From: Piscirickettsiaceae bacterium
GTDB taxonomy: Bacteria > Pseudomonadota > Gammaproteobacteria > Nitrosococcales > Methylophagaceae
DNA: 64,000 bases
Assembly (NCBI GenBank): GCA_024685975.1
Contig: JAIBDZ010000003.1
Span: 54,562 to 118,561, forward strand
Direction of reading: 5' to 3'
Positions within the stretch are counted from its first letter, which is position 1. Each line of letters opens with the position of its first letter. The notes beneath the pieces were generated by a model. That model was not told the DNA's origin, ran no database searches, and saw nothing but the letters and a program-made list of their open reading frames with translations. Both the position numbers and the translations under genes were made by a program. Below are positions 37,774 to 46,496 of this stretch, piece after piece.

Positions 37774-39992
37774 TTTGACTGCAAGAATGAGAATGAAGAC
37801 ATGATGGATTGACCTTGCCAGTTAGCTAAAAAACGTGCTTTGTCTTTTTCCAAAGCAGATTGAAAAGTATAACGACATTGTTTATCTGACATCGCATCCA
37901 AATCAATTAATTGAATATGCCCGTCATTGTCGAGCAAGACATTGCTGGCTTTCAAGTCCCCATGAATAATCTGTTCTTGTTCAAGTTGGGCAAATAAGCG
38001 GCGTAAGGCATTAATTTCTGCTTCTGTCGGTGACCTTTGCTGATAGATAGAAGATAATTCATCAGCCTCTTGATATTCGGCAATAAAATACGCTTTGCCT
38101 CGCAATCCCCAATATCGTTTTTCTATAAAGCCAACAGGCTTAGGGGTCGCAATGCCTAAAAACGACAACATATTTGCATTACGCCATGATATGGCCGCAC
38201 GACTAGGACGCCAACACCGATTTAAGAAATGCCAAAACCCTTTGATATTGTAGCGTTTAATAACCAGTTTCTTACCTTCAACTATCGCAGTAACAACTGT
38301 CGCCGTATTGCCTTTTTTTAATGCTTCACCGTCTGCAATGAATTGCTCGATGTGATCAATAAATGCGGTGATATCCATATCAAGGTAATCACTACGCAAT
38401 GCCGCTTGTACAGATCTATCGGTCTTATATTCTGTCATTGTGCATGACCGAAACTGCTTTTTCAGATAATGATTTTTTCTATACTGCCATGCTTTTTGGC
38501 AATATTTAGCAAAAAATTGTTGTTCTGTTTCGTTATATTGACTTTGTCTGTGGCGATAATATGATTGAATATAAGGCGTTAATAAAGCTTGCTCATCACG
38601 TTCAAATTCGGACACCAAATGGGCTAAATTCTGCAAACTCTTTTTAGGGCTAAGGCCTGTCCCTAATTGTTGTTTTTTAATCGATCCTAAATCGACCAAA
38701 TACAGTTTACCTTCCGACACTAAAAAATTATCGAGGTGAATATCATCTTGAAACACCCCATAAGCATGTAACCGCGCTATAGTTTCAAATAAAGCAGGAC
38801 AATAACTTTGGCGTTCTTTTCGCGATAAAGACAATAAAGTTTTTGCATTAGGCAAATACTGATAAATAATGCTCAAACAACCATTATTATTGGCAGCCGC
38901 CGACAAAAACTCTGGCACATTGGCGCCAGCCGTTTTCGCCGCTCGATAACCATCATATTCCCGGTCAACTTCCCTTCGGCCTTTATGTTCAGCCGAAAAC
39001 AATTTGATCACAACGTGTTGTTCAGCTGATGTTGCTTCAACCACCAGCCGTTTTTTGGGTAATAATCGTAAAACTTTATGGCAAGTGTATTGCTGGCCAG
39101 CAACCTCAATATCAAAAGGCACAGCCAAATCACGTTTGCCTTTTAAAAAACCACGAATCGGATTAAGGCTATCGATAACAACGGCATTATCTGCATGGCG
39201 TAACTTCATCGCCCTTTGCCGCACTTTTTGCCAAAAAAGACCCTGCTGTAATGCAACTCGTAATGGCTGCCCCGTATACACTTTGATAAAACGCAATAAA
39301 TCCCTTCGAGTCAATCTCACATCCATGGCTGAAAAATATAAGCTGCCTAAATCTTTAATCAACCAACGTTCTGGAACCATTTTATCTTGACGAATCAAAG
39401 CACGGTGCAAATCAATCAAATGCAATGTTGTCTCTTTGGTGATCGTATTATGTTGTGCAAACCGCTTATCTAATAAAAAATGAACTAGATAAAAATCACG
39501 GTGATTCATGCCATTTTCATGCATTTTTTTGCTGATTTCAGCCAATTTTTCTATCAGATTTCTTTTAGTGTCAAATGTTGGAGGGTGATGATGCCATTGC
39601 TCGCCTAACAATTCTAAACTCATGGTATGACTGAGATCTTCTGTTATCACAAAAGATTGTTTTTCCGCTGGGTTGCGCCCTTTCTCACCGTAACCCGCCA
39701 AGGTCATGGTATCAATACCGTGCTGCTCTAAAAAACGAATTGCTTGCCATTCATTTTTAGCGCCGGTGATAGGTGCTCGTAGTTGTAGATAATTTTTAAC
39801 GATCTCCCACCAGCCAATACCACGATGATATTTTAAAAAATAACTTTTTCCGCCAGCTTGAAAACGTAAGGTTTTACGTCCTTCTTTATGACGAAAAACA
39901 TCCCCTTCTAATGCGGACACGGTCGCAAAAATATCTTGGTCTTGCCATAATTCGCCTAACGCTTGATTTAGGTAGATTTCGGATGATGGCAT
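37770..39992 (-). CDS. Three-domain LPS core kinase fusion (WaaP-like first domain)
   Basis: A 740-residue soluble protein with three kinase-fold modules. Domain 1 (about 1-265) is a WaaP-type heptose kinase: Lys54 in YFLKYH, NHRDFY with Asp166 and IDLHR with Asp194. Domain 2 (about 275-500) has VVIKLF (Lys330), FQDDIHLDNFLV (Asp417, Asn422) and VDLGS (Asp434). Domain 3 (about 535-720) has LVIKRY (Lys579), IIHGDLKASNVLL (Asp679, Asn684) and IDLDA (Asp697). All three keep their catalytic residues. Pseudomonas carries separate waaP, wapP and wapQ genes, so this looks like a fused set that phosphorylates inner-core heptoses. It is coupled to waaG and diverges from gmhA. Confidence 0.85.
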   Translation of the reverse strand: MPSSEIYLNQALGELWQDQDIFATVSALEGDVFRHKEGRKTLRFQAGGKSYFLKYHRGIGWWEIVKNYLQLRAPITGAKNEWQAIRFLEQHGIDTMTLAGYGEKGRNPAEKQSFVITEDLSHTMSLELLGEQWHHHPPTFDTKRNLIEKLAEISKKMHENGMNHRDFYLVHFLLDKRFAQHNTITKETTLHLIDLHRALIRQDKMVPERWLIKDLGSLYFSAMDVRLTRRDLLRFIKVYTGQPLRVALQQGLFWQKVRQRAMKLRHADNAVVIDSLNPIRGFLKGKRDLAVPFDIEVAGQQYTCHKVLRLLPKKRLVVEATSAEQHVVIKLFSAEHKGRREVDREYDGYRAAKTAGANVPEFLSAAANNNGCLSIIYQYLPNAKTLLSLSRKERQSYCPALFETIARLHAYGVFQDDIHLDNFLVSEGKLYLVDLGSIKKQQLGTGLSPKKSLQNLAHLVSEFERDEQALLTPYIQSYYRHRQSQYNETEQQFFAKYCQKAWQYRKNHYLKKQFRSCTMTEYKTDRSVQAALRSDYLDMDITAFIDHIEQFIADGEALKKGNTATVVTAIVEGKKLVIKRYNIKGFWHFLNRCWRPSRAAISWRNANMLSFLGIATPKPVGFIEKRYWGLRGKAYFIAEYQEADELSSIYQQRSPTEAEINALRRLFAQLEQEQIIHGDLKASNVLLDNDGHIQLIDLDAMSDKQCRYTFQSALEKDKARFLANWQGQSIMSSFSFLQSK

Positions 39993-40046
39993 TGTCTTAT
40001 TCTTTGGCCTCGTTTTATCATCGCTGTATTAACGTGATTTGTTACA

Positions 40047-40080
40047 CTGTCGGTGGATAGACAGCTATAAATAGCTTGTC
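40047..40080. promoter_or_regulatory. Inverted repeats upstream of gmhA
   Basis: Two overlapping palindromes lie 35-68 bases before the gmhA GTG: CTGTC-N8-GACAG (40047-40064) and GACAGCTATAAATAGCTTGTC (40060-40080), the second with a one-base bulge and a TATAAA -10-like core. The region lies between the divergent gmhA and kinase-fusion genes. An operator is possible; no regulator family is indicated. Confidence 0.3.
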
Positions 40081-40114
40081 ATCATACCACTGGACCCACT
40101 AAAAGAGGTAAACC

Positions 40115-40684
40115 GTGTCATTTAAAGCCACTGTATTACGCCATCAGGCCATGGTTGAAGGCTTAACCGCACTTGAACCTAAAATTGCAGAACTTGTTGC
40201 TAAAGTTCAAGAAGCTGTCGCCAACGATCATAAAGTTCTTTTTTTCGGAAATGGTGGCAGCGCCGCAGATGCACAGCATTTAGCCGCTGAATTTGTTGTC
40301 AGGTATAAACAACACCGCCGTGCTTTCGGGGCAATTGCGTTAACCACTGACACCTCTATTTTAACGGCGCATGGTAATGATTATGACTTCTCGACGGTAT
40401 TTGATCGCCAAATTGAAGCACTCGCTAGACCGGGAGACATTATCATCGGCTTATCAACCTCTGGTAATAGTGCAAATGTCATCAACGGTATTAATTCTGC
40501 CCGCACTATCGGTTGCTGGACTTGTGCTTTTACTGGTGCTTCTGGCGGCCAATTATTAAACCTCGCCGATCATTGTATTCAAGTGCCTGCCGATGAAACT
40601 GCTCGCATTCAAGAAGGGCATATTATTATTGGTCATTGGTTATGTGAAGCACTTGATATGATCTTTGCTGACGAGTCACTCTAA
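40115..40684 (+). CDS. gmhA: Sedoheptulose-7-phosphate isomerase GmhA
   Basis: GmhA converts sedoheptulose 7-phosphate to D-glycero-D-manno-heptose 7-phosphate, the first step toward ADP-heptose for the LPS core. The 189-residue SIS-domain protein has FFGNGGSAADAQHLAAEF (43-60), LTTDTSILTAHGNDYDF, IGLSTSGNSANVINGI and ETARIQEGHIIIGHWLCE, all diagnostic. The start is GTG at 40115, with AAGAGG 6 bases upstream. Its TAA overlaps the ATG of the FAD oxidoreductase, so the two are translationally coupled. hldE provides later steps; gmhB is not in the window. Confidence 0.96.
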   Translation: MSFKATVLRHQAMVEGLTALEPKIAELVAKVQEAVANDHKVLFFGNGGSAADAQHLAAEFVVRYKQHRRAFGAIALTTDTSILTAHGNDYDFSTVFDRQIEALARPGDIIIGLSTSGNSANVINGINSARTIGCWTCAFTGASGGQLLNLADHCIQVPADETARIQEGHIIIGHWLCEALDMIFADESL

Positions 40685-41886
40685 TGCAACAAACACTGTC
40701 CGTAGATGTTGTGATCATAGGTGCAGGCATTGCCGGTCTTTGGTTACATCACCGATTAAAACAATTAGGTTTTCAATCCCTTCTACTTGAAAAAAATGCC
40801 ATCGGCCAAGGCCAAACATTAAGCTCTCAAGGCATTATTCATGGCGGCGCCAAATACGCTTTAAACGGCATTTTATCTAAAGCGACACAAGCTATCGGTG
40901 ATATGCCTGCTCGTTGGCAAGCCTGTTTACAAGGTGAAGGTGATATTGATTTAACCGCGGCAACCATGTTGGCGCCTCACCAACTCATGTGGTCAACCGA
41001 TAAACTATCTTCAAAGATGGTGTCTTTTTTTGCGAGTAAAGCGCTTGCCAGCCGTATGCAAGCTATCACGCCTGATAATTCAACCGCATTATTTCATCAT
41101 CCTGATTTTAATGGCACGCTATATCAATTAGATGAGCCTGTTTTAGATATTCCATCGGTATTGCACTGCCTTGCTGAACCATATCAAGACAGCATTTTAC
41201 AGATCCCAACAGAACATGAGATGAGCTGGAAAACCATCGACAAAGGTGTGCAAGCAATACAATTTGGCGATGAGTTGACGCTGACAGCACAGCATTTTGT
41301 GTTAACTGCAGGAGAAGGGAATGAAACATTATTAGCAGAGTTAGGTATATCGCAACCGCAAATGCAACGACGACCACTTCAAATGGTGTTATGTCGCTCT
41401 AAGAAGCCGAACCAACCTTTACCAGCTCTTTACGCACATAGCTTGGGCGCTGGCTCCAAACCTATCGCAACGATCACCAGTCATTACGATAAAACCGGGA
41501 ATGTCGTTTGGTATATTGGCGGCAATATTGCCGAACAAGGCGTTGGAAAGTCAGCATCGCAACTCCAACAAGAAGCAGAAAAATTACTAGCCGATATTAT
41601 GCCTTGGGTTGATTTACCTTCGCTAGAATGGGCTGTTCATGCGGTTGATCGTGCCGAACCCAAGCAATCGGCATTAACACGTCCTGATACGGCTTTTGTC
41701 GAGTCCGTCGATAATGTGCATATCGCTTGGCCAACCAAATTAGCATTGGCGCCAGATTTAGCTGATAAAACATTACATGCCCTTCAACAAGCTAGCCTAC
41801 AACAACATGATCTAGATAACACTCCGCTCCCAACATGTTTACAACCGGCGCCGTTTGCACCCGCATTATGGGACCGTGTTTTTTAA
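40684..41886 (+). CDS. FAD-dependent oxidoreductase, DAO superfamily
   Basis: A 400-residue flavoprotein with an N-terminal dinucleotide fold VVIIGAGIAGLWLHHRL (9-25) and LLLEKNAIGQGQTLSSQGI (34-52), then a SSQGIIHGGAKYALNG stretch like that of D-amino acid and L-2-hydroxyglutarate oxidases. Substrate unknown; a hydroxy-acid or sugar-acid is conceivable. There is no signal peptide. The ATG overlaps the gmhA stop and the TAA overlaps the aldo/keto reductase ATG, so all three are coupled. That linkage suggests a step in an LPS or heptose-related modification, but this is inference. Confidence 0.8.
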   Translation: MQQTLSVDVVIIGAGIAGLWLHHRLKQLGFQSLLLEKNAIGQGQTLSSQGIIHGGAKYALNGILSKATQAIGDMPARWQACLQGEGDIDLTAATMLAPHQLMWSTDKLSSKMVSFFASKALASRMQAITPDNSTALFHHPDFNGTLYQLDEPVLDIPSVLHCLAEPYQDSILQIPTEHEMSWKTIDKGVQAIQFGDELTLTAQHFVLTAGEGNETLLAELGISQPQMQRRPLQMVLCRSKKPNQPLPALYAHSLGAGSKPIATITSHYDKTGNVVWYIGGNIAEQGVGKSASQLQQEAEKLLADIMPWVDLPSLEWAVHAVDRAEPKQSALTRPDTAFVESVDNVHIAWPTKLALAPDLADKTLHALQQASLQQHDLDNTPLPTCLQPAPFAPALWDRVF

Positions 41887-42704
41887 TGGATTACCTTCAT
41901 CAGCGACGCGCTATAGCAGAAACGGGTATTAACGTATCGCCACTAGGCTTAGGCACAGTGAAATTGGGTCGTAATACCGGTGTGAAATATCCACAAGCAT
42001 TTGACTTACCTGATGATAAGCAAGCGTTATCTCTATTAGCACAAGCTTGGGAGCTGGGTATTAATTTGCTTGATACCGCGCCTGCCTATGGCCACAGCGA
42101 GCAACGTCTAGGACAGCTTTTACCTAAACTGAATAAAGAATGGGTTATTGCCACAAAAGTAGGAGAAACTTTTAATCCCGATACCGCCGCATCACACTAC
42201 CAATTTGACCCAGCCTTTATCCGACTCAGCATTGAGCAAAGTCTCACGCGCTTACAACGTGATGTCTTAGATATTGTCCTCATTCACTCTAACGGTGATG
42301 ATTGTCATATTATTGAACGGGAAGGTGCTCTTGATGTGCTCAATGAGTTAAAACAAGAAGGGTTAATTCGCGCGACAGGCATGTCAACTAAAACCGTCTC
42401 GGGAGGAATTCTTACCCTTCAAAACGCAGATATAGCGATGGTGATGCATAATATTGCTTACCAACAAGAACTCGCTGTGCTCGATTATGCCGACGACCAG
42501 AACAAAGCCATTTTTATCAAAAAAGCGCTCGCAAGTGGTCATCTCACTCAAAATAATGAACAAGGTTTACAACACAACCTTGATTTTATCTATCAACACC
42601 CTGCTGTGACCAGTGTTATTATGGGGACAATTACACCCGCACACTTAACAACAAACTGCCACGCTGTGAATCAAGCCATTCAGAAGGCTAGCGCTTCGGT
42701 TTAA
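41886..42704 (+). CDS. Aldo/keto reductase
   Basis: A 272-residue (beta/alpha)8 NAD(P)H-dependent reductase. The catalytic tetrad is visible: Asp in NLLDTAPAYGHSEQRLG, Tyr in the same stretch, Lys in VIATKVGE and His in DIVLIHSNGD. The C-terminal MGTITPAHLTTN matches the cofactor-binding part of the family. The start at 41886 gives MDYLHQRRAI and TAATG overlap with the FAD gene; the open frame from 41835 lies inside it. Substrate unknown. The last 17 bases overlap the convergent glycosidase-like/kinase gene. Confidence 0.87.
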   Translation: MDYLHQRRAIAETGINVSPLGLGTVKLGRNTGVKYPQAFDLPDDKQALSLLAQAWELGINLLDTAPAYGHSEQRLGQLLPKLNKEWVIATKVGETFNPDTAASHYQFDPAFIRLSIEQSLTRLQRDVLDIVLIHSNGDDCHIIEREGALDVLNELKQEGLIRATGMSTKTVSGGILTLQNADIAMVMHNIAYQQELAVLDYADDQNKAIFIKKALASGHLTQNNEQGLQHNLDFIYQHPAVTSVIMGTITPAHLTTNCHAVNQAIQKASASV

Positions 42705-44913
42705 AGCCTTTTTTAAGCGCTTTCTTTAACCCTTTTTTCGCTTTCAATTTCCAATCATAATACGCCAGAGATTTCCGCCATGGCGCATCAAATGTTCGAC
42801 CATAGGCCTCAAAATATAAGCTCATAAAGGCTTCTCTATCTTGCCAACCTAATTTATAGCAACACCGCATTAAGTCTAATAAACGTTGGCGTTCACGCAC
42901 ACGACTCTTATATTGAATCGTCGCACGTCCAATATCAATGGCTGTAATTACCATCTGACCATCTTCAATCGTCACTAACAAATTACCGCCAGTTAAATCA
43001 TGATGAATGATTTTTTCATTATGCAAATGGCAACAATAATCAGCCACGACCTTTAATACTTGTTGTTTATCAAAGCCATGATAGCTTTCTTCCCCTTCGT
43101 TAAAAGCCGTAAACGCTTGACGCACGGAGAAGGCAACATCAACATAATCACACACATAATAATTATGGGTAATGCCGGTATTTTCTGTGCGTTCGAAATA
43201 AGCAATCGGCATTGGGCTGTTCACACCACGACGAAGCATTTCAGAGGCATTATCCCAATGTCGTTGCCCTTTACTGGCTTTAAAGCGATAAGTAAATTTC
43301 TTTAAGCCTTTTGCACGATTTTCTTTTACCACTAAGACTTGCTTGTCATCTAATGGGTTTGGAATGCTCCAAACGCGATTACGCTGATCTCGATGCACGG
43401 ATATAGTCGGCGCAGATAGTAATTGTTCTGGTAATAAGGCCTGCCACTTTTCATTCGCATCTTCTCCTTCAAATATGGAGATCATGCCTCGCCAAGTCCC
43501 TTGTTCATGGGCAAAAAATTGTACATTTGGCATGATGCCAACGATACGATCAAAAGGCCGAGAATCAAGTGTTTCTAGCCCATCCTTATCTTTTATCGGA
43601 TTAACCGCCTCATCAAAAATGATTGATAGTGGACGCTCAGTCACACTCAAAACAGGCTTGGTCAGTTCATTGCCCAAAGGGTCAAGATAACGTCCTTGCG
43701 CCAGCTGCGTTGAACTATAAATATCACTCAAGGGGATCAAACCTCGATCCATCGTCCACATCATATGTAATTGCTTATTATCGGCCATCTCAAAAATGAA
43801 ATGATGCAAACCTTTGACCTGATTCACGGCCTGAATACAACGTGACCCTGACAATAAGTGAATTAATTGGGCATAGGCATAAAAGGCTTCTTTTACCTGA
43901 TAATCGTCGAAATTGCCGCGAACAAGTCGGTAAAAGGTGACATTATCGATAACGGGGTAGCCGGTTGAACCATCACTGATTAAACCATCCCGACTACACA
44001 CCATTGGGCCCCAATAGACTTTTTCTAATGCCCCTGAGGTCGCCGCAATCACTAAATAACGGATAAGATAATCTGTCTTCTTTTGCTCTGGATAAATTGA
44101 CCAACGTCGTAACCGTTTTGTTGACCAACATTTATAAGTACAGATCAGTTTATCAATGCCATATTGCTGACCAATATGTCGCATCACTTTGGCTTTTTTT
44201 ACCAAATTGAGCTTCATCACTTTGGTCATGATTTTTCCTAAAGCGCGATGATCGTAGACTTCAGGTTGGACAACACGTTCTACAAAAAGGTTATTGGTAT
44301 TAATATCAGGTCGGCGATCTTTACGTTGCATTTCGGACAGCAGTTGAATAGTGCATAGAGGCTCAAAATCCGACACATTTGGCCCAACCACCGTGATATG
44401 TCGCTCTGTTAATGCTTGGTGTGCAATATCCCATGCCGTCAAATAATCAAACGGTTCAAAACCTGACCATTTCCCTCTATTCGGCGTAGAGCCAATTTCA
44501 ACAAAAGTTAATCTTTCACCATATTTATCAGCAACTGTCACCACAAAGTCATGCCAACGTTGTTGTGCTGCTCGGTCGAAATCTTTGGCATCATCAAAAG
44601 GAGGAAGCAAATCCAACATGACTTGAAAGCCAGCATCTAATACGATATTTAATAATCTCTCAGCATGGCTTGATAAGGATTCGTAAGTAAAATCCATTCG
44701 CACATGCTGTAGGCCTAACTCATGCAATCTGTCGATTATAAATTGATCGACACGTGGATCTTCAGAAGGCGCGATATTAATGCCAAAAAAAGCATTATCA
44801 ATCGATTGTGAAGGTTCAATCCAAGGAGTATGAACAGCCCAAAAACGCGCACCTAAAATGGATTTTGCCATTTGTGTTGCAGAGCGCAAATAATAATGTG
44901 TAAGGGGATTCAC
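42688..44913 (-). CDS. Glycosidase-like barrel fused to a WaaP-type kinase
   Basis: A 741-residue protein of two parts. Residues about 40-480 look like a clan-A glycoside hydrolase barrel: FGINIAPSEDPRVDQFI (43-59), HVRMDFTYESLSSHAERL, FVEIGSTPNRGKWSGF (137-152) with Glu139 at the usual acid/base strand, and EKVYWGPM near 297. Residues about 510-720 form a kinase-fold domain: Lys530 in VVKEN, IIHHDLTGGNLL with Asp639 and Asn644, AIDIGR with Asp660. A basic tail rich in Lys follows. No signal peptide is seen, so both domains are probably cytosolic, odd for a glycosidase. It follows hldE on the minus strand. A function in core phosphorylation is likely; the barrel role is open. Confidence 0.72.
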   Translation of the reverse strand: MNPLTHYYLRSATQMAKSILGARFWAVHTPWIEPSQSIDNAFFGINIAPSEDPRVDQFIIDRLHELGLQHVRMDFTYESLSSHAERLLNIVLDAGFQVMLDLLPPFDDAKDFDRAAQQRWHDFVVTVADKYGERLTFVEIGSTPNRGKWSGFEPFDYLTAWDIAHQALTERHITVVGPNVSDFEPLCTIQLLSEMQRKDRRPDINTNNLFVERVVQPEVYDHRALGKIMTKVMKLNLVKKAKVMRHIGQQYGIDKLICTYKCWSTKRLRRWSIYPEQKKTDYLIRYLVIAATSGALEKVYWGPMVCSRDGLISDGSTGYPVIDNVTFYRLVRGNFDDYQVKEAFYAYAQLIHLLSGSRCIQAVNQVKGLHHFIFEMADNKQLHMMWTMDRGLIPLSDIYSSTQLAQGRYLDPLGNELTKPVLSVTERPLSIIFDEAVNPIKDKDGLETLDSRPFDRIVGIMPNVQFFAHEQGTWRGMISIFEGEDANEKWQALLPEQLLSAPTISVHRDQRNRVWSIPNPLDDKQVLVVKENRAKGLKKFTYRFKASKGQRHWDNASEMLRRGVNSPMPIAYFERTENTGITHNYYVCDYVDVAFSVRQAFTAFNEGEESYHGFDKQQVLKVVADYCCHLHNEKIIHHDLTGGNLLVTIEDGQMVITAIDIGRATIQYKSRVRERQRLLDLMRCCYKLGWQDREAFMSLYFEAYGRTFDAPWRKSLAYYDWKLKAKKGLKKALKKGFKPKR

Positions 44914-45011
44914 AACGAATGCTAACCTAATGAAAATAGACAGGGCAGTTTATCATGCCAGCTTAGTAGAAAAAACCTCGTATTCACCTAGCTATCATAT
45001 TGAAAATGGTA

Positions 45012-46460
45012 TCATTCTTTATTTTGTTCTATTTTTGTCACAATGGCTGTGGTTGAACAATTTTCCACCAATCCCATCACACGGACTTCACCGCCATAGC
45101 CTTCGACAATTTCCCAACCAACAACGCCTTCTTTATCATAATCACCGCCTTTCACTAAAATATCAGGTTGGATGATTTCTAATAAAGCCTCAGGTGTATC
45201 ACCTTCAAAGCTCGTGACCCAATCAACTGATGAGAGGCCTGCTAAAACGGCTAAACGACGATCCACTGAGTTAATCGGGCGTCCAGCACCCTTTAACTTC
45301 GTCACTGAATCATCACTATTAATCGCTAAAACTAAACGATCCCCTTGCGCTCTTGCTTGTGCCAAATAGCTCACATGGCCTGCGTGTAAAATATCAAAAC
45401 AACCATTGGTAAATACGACTTTCTCACCACGTTGTTTTGCTTGTTGTACCGCTAACTTTAATTGATCAACCGTCACCACGCCCGCGATACTGTGATCAGT
45501 ATTATTATCACCTTGATGACGAAGGTATTCTGCTTTTAGTTCTGGTTCACTTACCGTTGCGGTGCCAAGTTTACTCACCACAATACTCGCGGCAACATTC
45601 GCTAACATGACGGCTGTTTCTAAGTTTTCTCCTGCCGCTAATACAGTGGCTAACGTCGAGATAACGGTATCTCCAGCTCCAGTGACATCTGACACTTCTT
45701 TGGCAATAGCCGGTAAATGGAATGGCGCCTCATTTTGTCGAATTAATGACATACCATGCTCGCTTCTCGTCACTAATATCGCGGTAATATCGAGTTGCTT
45801 TATCAAGTCTTGTGCTTTTGTCATCAAGTCTTGTTCCGATGTTACCTTCCCGACAACCGCTTCAAATTCGGTTAAGTTAGGTGTAATCAGGTAAGCGCCA
45901 CGATACTTTTCAAAATCATTGCCTTTCGGATCAACTAATACTGGCGTGTCGTGTTGCTTGGCTGCATTAATCCAATATTGAGGATCAGCCAAAGTGCCTT
46001 TGTTATAGTCCGACAAAACAATCACATGTGCTGTCGTCATTAAATCTTTAGATTGTGTTGCTAAAGCCATCCCTTCATCACGCTGGAAAGCTTGCTCAAA
46101 ATCCATTCGTAATAGTTGCTGCTGGTTACTAATCACTCTGCGTTTGATGATAGTGTCGCGCTCTGATGACTTATAAAAAGCGCATTCAACCCCAACCGAG
46201 TTCAGGCGTTGCTCCAATGTATTGGCGGCAATATCTTGTCCTGTGATACCTGTAATCTTACAATTCGCGCCAAGAGAAGCAATATTCATCGCTACATTTG
46301 CTGCACCACCTGGCAATTCTTCAACACGGTCAATATTAACCACAGGCACAGGTGCTTCTGGTGAAATACGATTGGCTTTCCCGTAATAAAAACTATCTAA
46401 CATGACATCCCCAATGACGAGGATTTGCTGGCCTTGTAAAATTGGAAAAGCGGATTTCAT
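45012..46460 (-). CDS. hldE: Bifunctional heptose kinase/adenylyltransferase HldE
   Basis: HldE phosphorylates heptose 7-phosphate at C1 and later adenylates heptose 1-phosphate to ADP-heptose. The 482-residue fusion has a PfkB kinase part (about 1-320) with ELPGGAANVAMNIASLGA (48-65) and DVTGAGDT (258-265). The nucleotidyltransferase part (about 340-482) has VFTNGCFDILHAGHVSYL (349-366, HAGH 359-362) and the VKGGDYDKEGVVG segment. Both activities appear intact. It lies 36 bases after waaC on the minus strand; gmhA is 5 kb away on the other strand. Confidence 0.97.
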   Translation of the reverse strand: MKSAFPILQGQQILVIGDVMLDSFYYGKANRISPEAPVPVVNIDRVEELPGGAANVAMNIASLGANCKITGITGQDIAANTLEQRLNSVGVECAFYKSSERDTIIKRRVISNQQQLLRMDFEQAFQRDEGMALATQSKDLMTTAHVIVLSDYNKGTLADPQYWINAAKQHDTPVLVDPKGNDFEKYRGAYLITPNLTEFEAVVGKVTSEQDLMTKAQDLIKQLDITAILVTRSEHGMSLIRQNEAPFHLPAIAKEVSDVTGAGDTVISTLATVLAAGENLETAVMLANVAASIVVSKLGTATVSEPELKAEYLRHQGDNNTDHSIAGVVTVDQLKLAVQQAKQRGEKVVFTNGCFDILHAGHVSYLAQARAQGDRLVLAINSDDSVTKLKGAGRPINSVDRRLAVLAGLSSVDWVTSFEGDTPEALLEIIQPDILVKGGDYDKEGVVGWEIVEGYGGEVRVMGLVENCSTTAIVTKIEQNKE

Positions 46461-46496
46461 CAGTCTTGGTTGACCTTTAGAATTTGAAATAATGCG

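Noticed and set aside
40046..40064. LexA-like box CTGT...ACAG
   Set aside because: The spacing between CTGT and ACAG is 10, not 8, and the gene is not an SOS gene.
44914..45011. Possible hairpin after hldE (GGCA...TGCC)
   Set aside because: Stem of only four pairs and no T run, so not called as a terminator.
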